DNA of 64,000 nt from Metarhizobium sp017305935 (GCF_029601685.1 NZ_JARRIR010000005.1:186001-250000), one strand, 5' to 3'. Shown: positions 18,307 to 26,134, numbered from the stretch's first letter. Made by a program: numbers and translations. The notes: a model not told the origin generated them from the letters alone.

Positions 18307-18932
18307 CGCATCCCTCCCCAGCTTCTCAAGGATATCCAGGTCTTGCGGTCGAGGCGGAACCATTCCACCGCGACCGGACCGCCCATAGCCAACGACGGAA
18401 ACATGGCCGAACCTTGAAACTGGAATCCGCACTTCTGTATAACCCGCCGCGAGCCGATATTCATCACCCGGCAGCGGGCATCGATGCGCTCGATATCGCG
18501 GGTGCGAAACACCATGTCGATCAGCACATGCGCGGCTTCGGTCATGTAGCCCTGGTTCCAGTGGGGCTCGCCTAGCCAATAGCCGATCTCGACGGTCTGC
18601 TCGTCGATGGGCTCGATGCCGCAGCAACCGAGGAAATGGCCCGTTTCCGCTTTCGTGATCGCATAGACGCACTTGCCGATCCCGCCCTGTTTGGCGCGTC
18701 GGACGAAGTCGGCTGCGTCATTCACCGTATAGGGGTGCGGCATACGCGAAACCATTGTCGCGACATTCGGATTGTTGGCGAGATGGGCAAGGGCGTCGAT
18801 GTCTTCCTCGTGGGGCGCCCGCAAGACGAGCCGCTCCGACAACAGGACAGGGCAATCGGTCCTTAACCGCTCCGGCCTCGGCCGTTCTTCTGGCAAGCCC
18901 CTCTGGCTTTGCCTCAACAATTCATCCTGCAT
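18303..18932 (-). CDS. GNAT family N-acetyltransferase
   Basis: A 209-residue paralogue of the downstream gene with the same order of motifs: SERLVLRAPHEEDIDALAHL, VEIGYWLGEPHWNQGYMTEA for acetyl-CoA binding, and NIGSRRVIQKCGFQF. The pair probably arose by duplication and may act on related substrates; neither can be named. GGAGG precedes the start at 18932 by about 9 bases. The rplU-rpmA terminator separates it from the ribosomal operon. Confidence 0.86.
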   Translation of the reverse strand: MQDELLRQSQRGLPEERPRPERLRTDCPVLLSERLVLRAPHEEDIDALAHLANNPNVATMVSRMPHPYTVNDAADFVRRAKQGGIGKCVYAITKAETGHFLGCCGIEPIDEQTVEIGYWLGEPHWNQGYMTEAAHVLIDMVFRTRDIERIDARCRVMNIGSRRVIQKCGFQFQGSAMFPSLAMGGPVAVEWFRLDRKTWISLRSWGGMR

Positions 18933-18954
18933 GGTTCAGTCCTCCTCTGGACAA

Positions 18955-18996
18955 GAAAAAAGGGGAGATCGGGCGGCGCCCCATCTCCCCTTTTTC
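18955..18996. terminator. Terminator of the rplU-rpmA operon
   Basis: A long hairpin (AAAAAGGGGAGAT against ATCTCCCCTTTTT) has A and T tracts on both sides, so it can work in either direction. It lies about 70 bases past the rpmA stop. Confidence 0.88.
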
Positions 18997-19064
18997 AAGT
19001 CTGGTCTGAACCTTGCAGCTCAGCCGGGTCGATGAGACGCCGGCTGTTTTAGAGCGCTACCGGC

Positions 19065-19334
19065 TTATTCCGCTGCTTCGGCTTTCGGCATGACGGATAC
19101 GAACACGCGGCCATTGCCACGCGTGCGGAAATTCACATTGCCGGCCGTAAGTGCGAAGATCGTGTGATCCTTGCCGATACCGACGTTCTGGCCCGGATGC
19201 CACTTGGTGCCGCGCTGACGCAGAATGATGTTGCCCGGGATGACGGCTTCGCCGCCGAACTTCTTCACGCCAAGGCGCTTGGACTGAGAATCGCGGCCGT
19301 TGCGCGACGAACCGCCAGCTTTTTTGTGTGCCAT
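19065..19334 (-). CDS. rpmA: 50S ribosomal protein L27
   Basis: An 89-residue protein beginning MAHKKAGGSSRNGRDSQSKR, the classic L27 N-terminus that reaches the peptidyl-transferase centre, followed by GTKWHPGQNVGIGKDHTIFA. Length and sequence match the family. It is second in the rplU-rpmA operon, 30 bases after rplU, with an AGGAG ribosome-binding site before the ATG. Confidence 0.98.
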   Translation of the reverse strand: MAHKKAGGSSRNGRDSQSKRLGVKKFGGEAVIPGNIILRQRGTKWHPGQNVGIGKDHTIFALTAGNVNFRTRGNGRVFVSVMPKAEAAE

Positions 19335-19364
19335 GGGAGTTCTCCTTGTACCTGACCGTTGTCT

Positions 19365-19679
19365 TTAGGCTGCCACGATGTCCGTGATGCGGACAACGGT
19401 GTGATGCTGGCGATGGCCGCGAATGCGCTTGGAATTCTGGCGACGACGCTTCTTGAACGACAGGACCTTGTCGCCACGATTGTGCTCGACGACCTCGGCC
19501 TTGACGACGGCGCCGGCCACGAAGGGCGCACCGATCTTTGCATCGGCGCCAACGCCGACGACGAGGACTTCGTTGAATTCGATCGAGGCGCCAGCAGCGG
19601 CTTCGAGCTTCTCGATGGTCAACACGTCGTTGGCCACCACGCGGTACTGCTTACCGCCGGTCTTGATGACTGCGAACAT
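19365..19679 (-). CDS. rplU: 50S ribosomal protein L21
   Basis: A 104-residue protein with MFAVIKTGGKQYRV at the start and the basic KVLSFKKRRRQNSKRIRGHR rRNA-binding stretch near the end, diagnostic of L21. The start has AAAGGA 7 bases upstream; the longer open frame upstream has no coding character. First gene of the operon with rpmA. Confidence 0.98.
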   Translation of the reverse strand: MFAVIKTGGKQYRVVANDVLTIEKLEAAAGASIEFNEVLVVGVGADAKIGAPFVAGAVVKAEVVEHNRGDKVLSFKKRRRQNSKRIRGHRQHHTVVRITDIVAA

Positions 19680-19868
19680 TTTATATCCTTTCATGTTCGT
19701 TCCGGCTCTGCCTGGAATTTCGCCAGACGGCCGTCTTTTTGTCAGTCCGAATTGAGCAGGGAAATCCAAAACCCTCGAGGGGTCGGCTGGCTTCGTTCTG
19801 CCGGTGAGATCTCCACGAAAACGCGGGGATGACAAAGGCGCGCAATACACCACGCCTATTCGTCGGCG

Positions 19869-19897
19869 GGGATAAGGGAGCACGTGCGACCTGTCAA
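19869..19897 (-). promoter_or_regulatory. Predicted sigma-70 promoter of rplU-rpmA
   Basis: On the minus strand a perfect -35 TTGACA (19892-19897) is followed after 17 bases by a weak -10 TATCCC (19869-19874). It would give a leader of about 180 bases for rplU. Confidence 0.5.
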
Positions 19898-19928
19898 GAC
19901 AAAAGGCGATTTTCTTGAGAATTTACGC

Positions 19929-19957
19929 TTGCCAACCCGCCCCCCACCCGTTATGTA
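19929..19957 (+). promoter_or_regulatory. Predicted promoter of tRNA-Ser
   Basis: TTGCCA (19929-19934) and TATGTA (19952-19957) are separated by 17 bases and end 38 bases before the tRNA 5' end. Confidence 0.55.
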
Positions 19958-19995
19958 GCCCCCGCACCGCCAAGCTGCGGTGCTTCGGCTTCCGC

Positions 19996-20085
19996 GGAGA
20001 GGTGGCTGAGTGGTTGAAAGCACCGCACTCGAAATGCGGCATACTCGCAAGGGTATCGGGGGTTCGAATCCCTCCCTCTCCGCCA
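19996..20085 (+). tRNA. tRNA-Ser (anticodon CGA)
   Basis: A 90-nt class II tRNA. The acceptor stem GGAGAGG/CCTCTCC, the anticodon stem CCGCA/TGCGG with loop CTCGAAA (CGA at 20030-20032), a long variable arm and GGTTCGAATCC in the T-arm are all visible. The CCA end is encoded. It reads UCG codons. The accessory stretch begins directly after it; tRNA-Ser genes are common integration sites. Confidence 0.98.
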
Positions 20086-20286
20086 AACACAATTGATTTC
20101 ATTGGGTTTTTCTGGAAATCCTACTCACGATCTACTACAAGAAATCGGCGGTAGGATCGGGGCTTGATGCTCAGACTTGGCGATTCACGCGGCCGCTGCG
20201 ATCACGCGGAAGTGAACGACGGGCTAGGCCCGCAAGGGGCACTTGAAGCTTGTATCCTTCGCCGAAAGTGCGGGGTGGGTAGGACG

Positions 20287-20757
20287 GTGGGCTTGGCGAC
20301 ACGCGATGAACTCTACGCAAAATTCGGCATCACGGCCGAAGCCACTCAGCTATTCGAAGCCGAACTTGGGACGATGCTACTATGTGCCCGTGGCCTTGAA
20401 CACGGCTGGCACGTCGAAGCCGATCCCGACAGCGCGCGAAAGCTTCTTGACGACATAGACCGCAGCACGTTGGGCCGCTTGTTGGGAAGCTTAAGGAATT
20501 GCGTAAGCCTTGACGACGGACTGACCGAATGCTTCGCGTCCGCACTGAAAGCGCGAAACAGGCTTTTTCACGGCTTCTACGAATCACACAACTTCAAAAT
20601 TCAAACCGATGAAGGCCGCGATGCGATGATTGCGGACCTTGAAGTCTTGCACGATGAGCTTTTCAACGCATGGCAGGTTGCAAGTGCGATGACTGCTACG
20701 GCGACAAAGTTCGTTCTGGAATTGCGGGGAACGCCCGTTCATCCTGTTCGAGCATGA
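20287..20757 (+). CDS. Unknown protein with a HEPN-like R-x4-H motif
   Basis: I do not recognise the family. From GTG 20287 the product is 156 residues, mostly helical and acidic at the N-terminus (RDELYAKFGITAEATQLFE). Near the middle is ARNRLFHGF: Arg90, Asn91 and His95 fit the RN-x3-H signature of HEPN domains, many of which are RNases in toxin-antitoxin and defence systems. No antitoxin partner (MNT-type) is next to it. The start is uncertain: TTG 20293 or ATG 20167 are also possible, and AGGA sites precede two of them. Codon use looks less GC-biased than the neighbours. It follows tRNA-Ser and ends just before a terminator-like hairpin. Confidence 0.6.
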   Translation: MGLATRDELYAKFGITAEATQLFEAELGTMLLCARGLEHGWHVEADPDSARKLLDDIDRSTLGRLLGSLRNCVSLDDGLTECFASALKARNRLFHGFYESHNFKIQTDEGRDAMIADLEVLHDELFNAWQVASAMTATATKFVLELRGTPVHPVRA

Positions 20758-20785
20758 AAAGCCCCACGGCGATGACAGCCGGGGC
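20757..20785 (-). terminator. Terminator-like hairpin facing the leftward remnant genes
   Basis: Read leftward, GCCCCGGC pairs with GCCGTGGGGC (one bulge) around TGTCATC and is followed by TTTT. It lies 33 bases past the stop at 20818, which supports the view that the leftward frames there were real genes. Confidence 0.6.
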
Positions 20786-20817
20786 AAGGCAGTGCCAACC
20801 ACAACGCCCGGCCAATC

Positions 20818-21070
20818 TCAAATCATTCCTTCCCAAACGGTGCGCCGGGATTGTCCGTCCGTGGTTGTGTGTGGCATCGCGTCGGGAAGGCCGTTCGCTT
20901 CGTCAATGTGACGGGAAACTTCGTCGGGTTCCTCGCGGGACAAGCGTTCGCTTCCATCTTTGAACGTGACGAAGGTGCCGCCGTCGTAATTGCGACCCAC
21001 AAAGGCGATGGTGCCCCACACGAATGTTGCGGGTCACACCGTCTTCGTCGGTAAGCGGAATGGTAGGCAT
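20818..21070 (-). pseudogene. Small unknown gene, apparently frameshifted
   Basis: A leftward frame begins at ATG 21068-21070 (MPTIPLTDEDGVTRNI, with a TTGGA site upstream). About 17 codons in, the plausible protein continues in the next frame as VWGTIAFVGRNYDGGTFVTF and runs to the stop at 20818, whereas the original frame turns arginine-rich. The simplest reading is one small protein of about 80 residues broken by a one-base insertion; independent translation of the second part from GTG 21021 is also possible. It starts 11 bases after the gene fragment upstream and ends in front of a terminator, as a short operon would. Confidence 0.5.
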
Positions 21071-21081
21071 GGGCGTTCCAA

Positions 21082-21306
21082 TCAAACTTCGACGCGCGTG
21101 CTTGCCTTGTCGACGAGCGCGGGCGTGTAGAACGCGGCGTTGATTTCGCGAGCGGTCTTGTCGTAGCGCGAGGCAGTCGCTTCGATTTCGACGCCTTCGT
21201 TTACCAAGGCGAAGGCCCTGCCTTCTTGCGCGAATGCCGAGCGAGGGCATACACCGAACAAACGACGATCTTGGGTCGTCATGCCGGCAGCGGCACGGAT
21301 GCCCGC
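21082..21306 (-). pseudogene. C-terminal remnant of an unknown gene
   Basis: The leftward frame runs directly from the stop codon of the marR gene (21307-21309) to a stop at 21082, about 74 codons. It contains coherent sequence such as FALVNEGVEIEATASRYD and REINAAFYTPALVDKAST. No convincing start with a ribosome-binding site is seen; ATG 21282 is the first. It looks like the tail of a longer gene whose front was replaced when the marR-monooxygenase unit arrived. Phage or plasmid origin is possible but I cannot name the family. Confidence 0.45.
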
Positions 21307-21783
21307 TCAACTGTCGCGGGTCACGGCGGTGGCGAAACGGCGCATGAGACGGATCAAATCCGTGACGTCGCCCGCGTCCCAGTCGGCGAATATCTCCCGC
21401 GCCATCTTTTCGCGCGCGGCGTCCACCTTGTCGGTCATCACCTTGCCCTGTGCCGTAACGACGGCTTCGCGCACCCGACGATCGGCGGCGCTCTCGCGAC
21501 GTTCGGCAAGGCCGAGTTCTTCCAGCTTCGAAACCTGGCGGCTGACCGTCGTATAATCGCGCCCGACCCGGTCAGCCAGATCGACGATGCCGATCGGTCC
21601 CAGCCGTTCGATCATGACCAGGAGCGGAAACAGCGCGCGATCGAGCGCGATTCCTGCCTGGCGAACCATCTCCTCATCCCGCTGCGGTCGGTTCATGACG
21701 CTGACGATGTCGATCAGCGCTCCGTGCAATTCGCGCAACGACGCGGAATCGAGTGTATTTTGCACATTCTTTCTTGACGACAT
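21307..21783 (-). CDS. MarR family transcriptional regulator
   Basis: A 158-residue winged-helix repressor: dimerisation helices at both ends and the DNA-binding core at about 55-105 (GIVDLADRVGRDYTTVSRQVSKLEELGL, with wing RRESAADRRVRE). ATG 21781-21783 (MSSRKN) is preferred because AGGAG lies 7 bases before it; an ATG two codons earlier is too close to that site. It is divergent from the FAD monooxygenase with only 44 bases between, so it most likely controls that gene and itself through the palindrome at 21801-21813, with an aromatic compound as inducer. Confidence 0.88.
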   Translation of the reverse strand: MSSRKNVQNTLDSASLRELHGALIDIVSVMNRPQRDEEMVRQAGIALDRALFPLLVMIERLGPIGIVDLADRVGRDYTTVSRQVSKLEELGLAERRESAADRRVREAVVTAQGKVMTDKVDAAREKMAREIFADWDAGDVTDLIRLMRRFATAVTRDS

Positions 21784-21800
21784 TCCCATTCTCCTATTAA

Positions 21801-21813
21801 GTGCATAATACAC
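21801..21813. promoter_or_regulatory. Candidate MarR operator
   Basis: GTGCATAATACAC is a 13-bp inverted repeat (five of six arm pairs match around a central A). It lies between the divergent marR and monooxygenase genes, where binding would block both. Confidence 0.5.
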
Positions 21814-21827
21814 ATATGGAGATCGAC

Positions 21828-23348
21828 ATGACAAATGGTTTCGCAACGGATGTACTCATCTGCGGCGCGGGCGCGGCCGGCCTGACGCTCGCCATCGACC
21901 TCGCCCGGCGCAACATTTCCTTCAGGCTCGTGGAGACGCTCGACGATCCGTTTGGCGGGTCGCGCGGCAAGGGCATCCAGCCGCGCACGCAAGAGGTGTT
22001 CGAGGATCTCGGCATTCTCGACCGGATGGTTTCGGTCGGCGGCTTCTATCCCCGGCAGCGCGAATATCGCGACGATGGCAATCATTGCGACACCGATGTC
22101 CTGGCGTCCGAGCCGGCAACGCCGGCCGAGCCCTATCATCTGCCGCTGATGGTGCCGCAATTCCTGACGGAGCGGATGATGCGCGAGCGGCTGGCGGAAC
22201 TCGGGGCCGCCCCCGAATTCGGCACGGAGCTTGTCGGCTTCGAACAGGATGCGGACGGGGTGATGGCACGGCTCGCCACCAAAGCCGGCGCGGAAACCAT
22301 TCGCGTGCGCTGGCTGGTCGGCACCGATGGCGGGCGCAGCGTCGTGCGTCATGCGCTCGGCATCGATTTTCCCGGCAAGACGCTGGGCGTGCGCGCCATC
22401 GTCGCGGATGTCACTCTCTCCGGTCTCTCGCGGGATGTCTGGCATCGCTTCGGCGAGGGCGACATGCAGCGCCAGATTTCGGCCTGCCCGCTGGCGGGCA
22501 CCCAGCTTTTTCAGCTTCAGGGACCCATCCCGCTCCACGGCGATGTCGATCTTTCGCCTGCCGGGCTGACGGCTTTGCTGGCAGAGCGCACCGGGCGCGA
22601 CGATATCGCCGTTCAGGCCGTATCATGGGCTTCGGCCTTCACCATGAATGCCCGGCTTGCGGATCATTATCGCGTCGGCCGCGTCTTGCTCGCCGGCGAT
22701 GCCGCGCATATCCATCCGCCGACCGGCGGCCAGGGACTGAACACCAGCGTGCAGGACGCATACAATCTCGGCTGGAAGCTGGCGGCGGTCCTGACGGGCG
22801 GGCCCGCGAGGCTGCTCGACAGCTACGAGGAAGAGCGACGTCCGGTTGCCCAGGCGATGCTCGGCCTTTCGACGCGCCTTCTCGATGCAATGAAGCGCGG
22901 CGACATGCGGCGCGGGCGCGATGTGCACCAACTCGACATCGATTATCCCGAATCGAGCCTCGCTTTGGAGAATCCCGGGCGAACAGGCGGCCTGCTGGCG
23001 GGCGAACGGGCGCCCGACGCCCCGATCCGGGGAGCGGCCGGCCAGGCGCTGAGGCTGTTCGACCTGTTGCGCGGACCGCACTGGACGCTGATCGTCTTCG
23101 AAGGCGACCGCGGTCTCGTTTCGCCGCGCACGGGGCTTCATATTCACGCCATCGGCCGAAATGGCGATCTCATCGACGATGCAGGGCATTTCCAGGCCGC
23201 CTATGCGCCCAGTGCCGGCGACTGGTTCCTCATCCGTCCCGACGGTTATGTCGGCGCGATCATCGCCACGGAGGAGCTTCGATCCCTGACCGCCTATCTT
23301 GCCAGCGTCGGCCTGGGCCTCGATATGAAAGACGCCGCCCATGCGTAA
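21828..23348 (+). CDS. FAD-dependent aromatic monooxygenase (PheA/TfdB type)
   Basis: A 506-residue single-component flavoprotein hydroxylase. FAD motifs are in order: GAGAAGLTLAIDLARR near the N-terminus, the DG motif LVGTDGGRSVVRHALG at about 165-180, and GRVLLAGDAAHIHPPTGGQG near 285. The C-terminal thioredoxin-like domain of this branch is present. Such enzymes hydroxylate phenols or other aromatics with NAD(P)H and O2, and some inactivate antibiotics; the substrate is not evident. ATG 21828 has GGAG 7 bases upstream. It overlaps the DUF4405 gene by 8 bases. Confidence 0.88.
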   Translation: MTNGFATDVLICGAGAAGLTLAIDLARRNISFRLVETLDDPFGGSRGKGIQPRTQEVFEDLGILDRMVSVGGFYPRQREYRDDGNHCDTDVLASEPATPAEPYHLPLMVPQFLTERMMRERLAELGAAPEFGTELVGFEQDADGVMARLATKAGAETIRVRWLVGTDGGRSVVRHALGIDFPGKTLGVRAIVADVTLSGLSRDVWHRFGEGDMQRQISACPLAGTQLFQLQGPIPLHGDVDLSPAGLTALLAERTGRDDIAVQAVSWASAFTMNARLADHYRVGRVLLAGDAAHIHPPTGGQGLNTSVQDAYNLGWKLAAVLTGGPARLLDSYEEERRPVAQAMLGLSTRLLDAMKRGDMRRGRDVHQLDIDYPESSLALENPGRTGGLLAGERAPDAPIRGAAGQALRLFDLLRGPHWTLIVFEGDRGLVSPRTGLHIHAIGRNGDLIDDAGHFQAAYAPSAGDWFLIRPDGYVGAIIATEELRSLTAYLASVGLGLDMKDAAHA

Positions 23349-23838
23349 ACCGATCACGCTGCGAACCTGGGCGACCCCGCTGACCATCGGCTCCTTCCTT
23401 CTGATGGCGGCAACAGGCCTTTTGCTCTTCTTCGAGTGGAATACGGGGCTGACGACGGTCGTCCATCAATGGTTCTCGTGGTTCTTTCTCGTCGGAGTCG
23501 CGGGTCATCTGGCAATCAACGTCCGGCCATTGACGTCCCATCTGAAATCCAGCGGCGGCCGCGCCAGCATCGCGATCTTCACGGTCGTTTTGACTGCCTC
23601 CATCTTGTCATGGGGCCAGATCACCGGACCTCAACTCGAACGGCCGATCATGGCGGCGCTTGTCGAAGCGCCCCTTTCCACGCTGGCGGGGATGACGCAC
23701 AGGCAACCGGAAGCACTTGTCCGGAAGTTGGAAGCGAACGGCCTGATCGCCGCCGGAGATGAGACGCTTTCCGCCGTTGCGCAAAGAAACGGGATCGGCG
23801 TCAACCACCTGCTGGGACTGATCTTTTTAACCGAATGA
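23341..23838 (+). CDS. DUF4405-like membrane protein
   Basis: A 165-residue protein with three membrane helices (about 12-30, 38-58 and 77-95) and histidines inside or next to them (VHQWFSWFF, VAGHLAINV), as in DUF4405 proteins that resemble small membrane cytochromes. The C-terminal third is soluble and helical (LSAVAQRNGIGVNHLLGLIF). Its start lies inside the end of the monooxygenase gene, so they are co-translated; it might pass electrons or serve in uptake or export for that enzyme, which is inference. Confidence 0.7.
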   Translation: MRKPITLRTWATPLTIGSFLLMAATGLLLFFEWNTGLTTVVHQWFSWFFLVGVAGHLAINVRPLTSHLKSSGGRASIAIFTVVLTASILSWGQITGPQLERPIMAALVEAPLSTLAGMTHRQPEALVRKLEANGLIAAGDETLSAVAQRNGIGVNHLLGLIFLTE

Positions 23839-24001
23839 CGATCGGCATCCGCCACATCCGCCAAAGCGCTTCCAGCCGAAGCCGGCGGCACGAAAGGCAG
23901 ACGCATGTGACCGCCGACCGCCAGTCCGGCGAAACCAGGGGCGACGGTCTCGCGACCCGATTTTCATGCGCAACGCGGCCTGAGGCTCACCGGCGTTTCC
24001 G

Positions 24002-24529
24002 CTATTTCTGCGCGAGCGATTTTTCCCGCTGCTGATAGACCGCCTCGAAGCCGTCCATGAAGCGTTCGAAGAGACGGGCGAAACATTCGGCATCCTCATC
24101 GGGCCAGTCGGCGACGATGTCGGCAATGGCCGAGAGTTTGACGGTGCGGACTTGCGCCAGGAGTTCGGCGCCGCGCGGGGTCAGCATGACGATGCTGCGC
24201 CGCGCATCGGCCTGCGAGACGTCGCGACGTAACACGCCGCGCTCCACCAGTTCGGCCACCACCCGGCTTGCCCGCGAGGGATCGACGCGCATCATCTCGG
24301 CCACCGTCCCGACCGTGGTTTCCGTCTCGGTAAGGCTGGCGCGACGCACCACGTCCAGCACGTCGAGATGGGAAATATCGAGTTCCGGCGCCACCTGCTG
24401 GATCGCCAGCCGCCCGACCAGACGCCGGCCGATCATGAGCCGCATGCGCGACATCGACTGGCCGATGCGGTCGATATCGGCGGTCTTGTCCGCGGGCGGC
24501 GGGGCGGCGGTCTTCGGTGCGTGGTCCAT
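24002..24529 (-). CDS. MarR family transcriptional regulator
   Basis: A 175-residue MarR protein, with the winged-helix core at about 70-120 (TVGTVAEMMRVDPSRASRVVAELVERGVL, wing RRDVSQADARRS). It is divergent from the DHA2 exporter gene and probably represses it through the repeated sites at 24576-24603. The ribosome-binding site before ATG 24529 is weak. It is not closely similar to the MarR gene at 21307, so the two units were probably assembled separately. Confidence 0.88.
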   Translation of the reverse strand: MDHAPKTAAPPPADKTADIDRIGQSMSRMRLMIGRRLVGRLAIQQVAPELDISHLDVLDVVRRASLTETETTVGTVAEMMRVDPSRASRVVAELVERGVLRRDVSQADARRSIVMLTPRGAELLAQVRTVKLSAIADIVADWPDEDAECFARLFERFMDGFEAVYQQREKSLAQK

Positions 24530-24575
24530 GCGCCAGATCTAGCAAATCCGCAGCCGCTTGGAAATATGCCGCGCG

Positions 24576-24603
24576 CAAATATATGCTGTTGACAAATATA
24601 TGC
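24576..24603. promoter_or_regulatory. Tandem 11-bp direct repeats, probable MarR operators
   Basis: CAAATATATGC occurs twice, at 24576-24586 and 24593-24603, 17 bases apart. The second copy overlaps the -35 box and spacer of the exporter promoter. Confidence 0.65.
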
Positions 24604-24617
24604 CATAGGCACATAAA
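24589..24617 (+). promoter_or_regulatory. Sigma-70 promoter of the DHA2 exporter
   Basis: A perfect TTGACA (24589-24594), 17-base spacer and CATAAA (24612-24617), ending 26 bases before the ATG. Overlap with the direct repeats predicts tight repression. Confidence 0.7.
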
Positions 24618-24643
24618 TCCGCGAAACGGATCGGAACCCCCTC

Positions 24644-26134
24644 ATGGATATGCAGCCTGCCTTCGCACCGCTGGTCACAGACGACAAGCGCCGCCTCATC
24701 GTCTTTTCCTTCCTGATGGCCGCATTGTTCATGGCGACGCTGGACAACCAGATCGTTTCCACCGCATTGCCGACAATCGTCGGCGAGTTCGGCCAACTTG
24801 AACGCTTCGGCTGGATCGGCTCCTCCTATCTGCTGGCCACCAGCGCGGTGATGCCGCTCTATGGCAAGCTCGGCGATCTCTTCGGGCGCAAGCCGGTGAT
24901 GATGGCGGCAGTGACCATCTTCATCCTCGGTTCGGCGCTCTGCGGCTTGGCGGTGTCGATGAACACGCTGATCGCCGCCCGCGTGCTTCAAGGACTGGGC
25001 GGCGGGGGGCTGATGGTCTCGATCTTCTCGATCAATGCCGATCTGTTCGAGCCGCGCGAGCGCGCCCGCTACCAGAGCTATTCCAGCCTGATGCTGATGG
25101 CGTCGGGCGCCATCGGCCCGACGCTGGGCGGCACGATGAGCGATGCGTTCGGCTGGCGTTCGATCTTCTTGGTCAATATCCCCATCGGCCTGATCGTGCT
25201 TGTCGGCCTGCTCGCCATGCTCCCCTATCGCCGGCCGACGCGCCAGCCGCGCATCGATTATGCCGGCGCGGCGCTGCTGGCGCTGGCTGTCGCCAGTATC
25301 GTGCTCGCCGCCGATAGCGCCGAACTGTTCGGCGCGCTGGCCAGCGTCGAAAGCCTTGGTGTCGTCGCCTTCGGGCTTGCCTGCGCCATCGGCTGGGTCG
25401 CTGTCGAGCGTCGCGCGCCGGAGCCGATCGTACCGCTGTCGCTGTTTGGCAATTCCACCTTCAACCTGCTGCTGGTCGTTTCCATCGTCAGCGGTTCGAT
25501 CGGCATCGGCCTCGTCAATTATTATGCGCTGTTCCTGCAGACGACCACCGGACTGTCGCCCTCGGTCGCCGGGCTTCTGTTCATCGCGTTGACCGGCGGC
25601 ATCGTCATCGGCTCGCTGTCGGCGGGACGGCTGATCTCGAAATTCGGCTTCTACAAGCCGTTCTCGATCGCCAGCATCGGCCTCAGCCTGACGGCCTTGG
25701 CGCTGTTCACGCAGATCCATCCCGATACGCCGATCGCGATCGTCGCGCTGGTGATGCTGCTGCACGGTTTTGGGGTCGGGCTCGGCCAGCAGGTGCCGAT
25801 CCTCGGCATCCAGAATGCCGCGCCCCAACGCGATGTCGGGGCCGCGACCGGGGCGGTGACGCTGACGCGCATGTCCGGCGCGGCGATCGCCATCTCCATC
25901 TATGGCGCGATCATCAATGCGGGCCTGCGCGATATCGCCATCCCCGGCGTCGACAATCTCAAGGAATTGACGCCCAAGGCGCTGGCGTTGCTGGCGCCCG
26001 AAACCCGGCATCTGGTCGCGCTCGCCTATTCCCATGCCTTCCTGCCGCTGTTTGCCGCCGCCGCCGTCTCCGCCGGCATCGGCCTGATGGCAGCGCTGAT
26101 GCTGAAGCCGGTCCGTCTGCCGCGGCATCGCTGA
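24644..26134 (+). CDS. MFS drug exporter, DHA2 family (14 helices)
   Basis: A 496-residue EmrB/QacA-type proton antiporter. Motif C-like and DHA2 features are visible: LDNQIVSTALPTIVGEFG in helix 1, LYGKLGDLFGRKPVMM (motif A) after helix 2, and RVLQGLGGGGLMV in helix 4. It exports toxic or signalling compounds; no membrane-fusion (EmrA) partner is adjacent. Either ATG 24644 or 24650 may be used. Its neighbour MarR gene and the promoter with operators suggest inducible expression by a substrate. Confidence 0.9.
   Translation: MDMQPAFAPLVTDDKRRLIVFSFLMAALFMATLDNQIVSTALPTIVGEFGQLERFGWIGSSYLLATSAVMPLYGKLGDLFGRKPVMMAAVTIFILGSALCGLAVSMNTLIAARVLQGLGGGGLMVSIFSINADLFEPRERARYQSYSSLMLMASGAIGPTLGGTMSDAFGWRSIFLVNIPIGLIVLVGLLAMLPYRRPTRQPRIDYAGAALLALAVASIVLAADSAELFGALASVESLGVVAFGLACAIGWVAVERRAPEPIVPLSLFGNSTFNLLLVVSIVSGSIGIGLVNYYALFLQTTTGLSPSVAGLLFIALTGGIVIGSLSAGRLISKFGFYKPFSIASIGLSLTALALFTQIHPDTPIAIVALVMLLHGFGVGLGQQVPILGIQNAAPQRDVGAATGAVTLTRMSGAAIAISIYGAIINAGLRDIAIPGVDNLKELTPKALALLAPETRHLVALAYSHAFLPLFAAAAVSAGIGLMAALMLKPVRLPRHR

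Larger units (their letters stand above)
19680..19995. other. Intergenic region between rplU and tRNA-Ser
   Basis: 316 bases holding the rplU leader and the divergent promoters of rplU and tRNA-Ser. A perfect 12-bp palindrome AGACGGCCGTCT followed by TTTTT occurs near 19726-19742; its role is unclear. No gene is seen. Confidence 0.6.
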
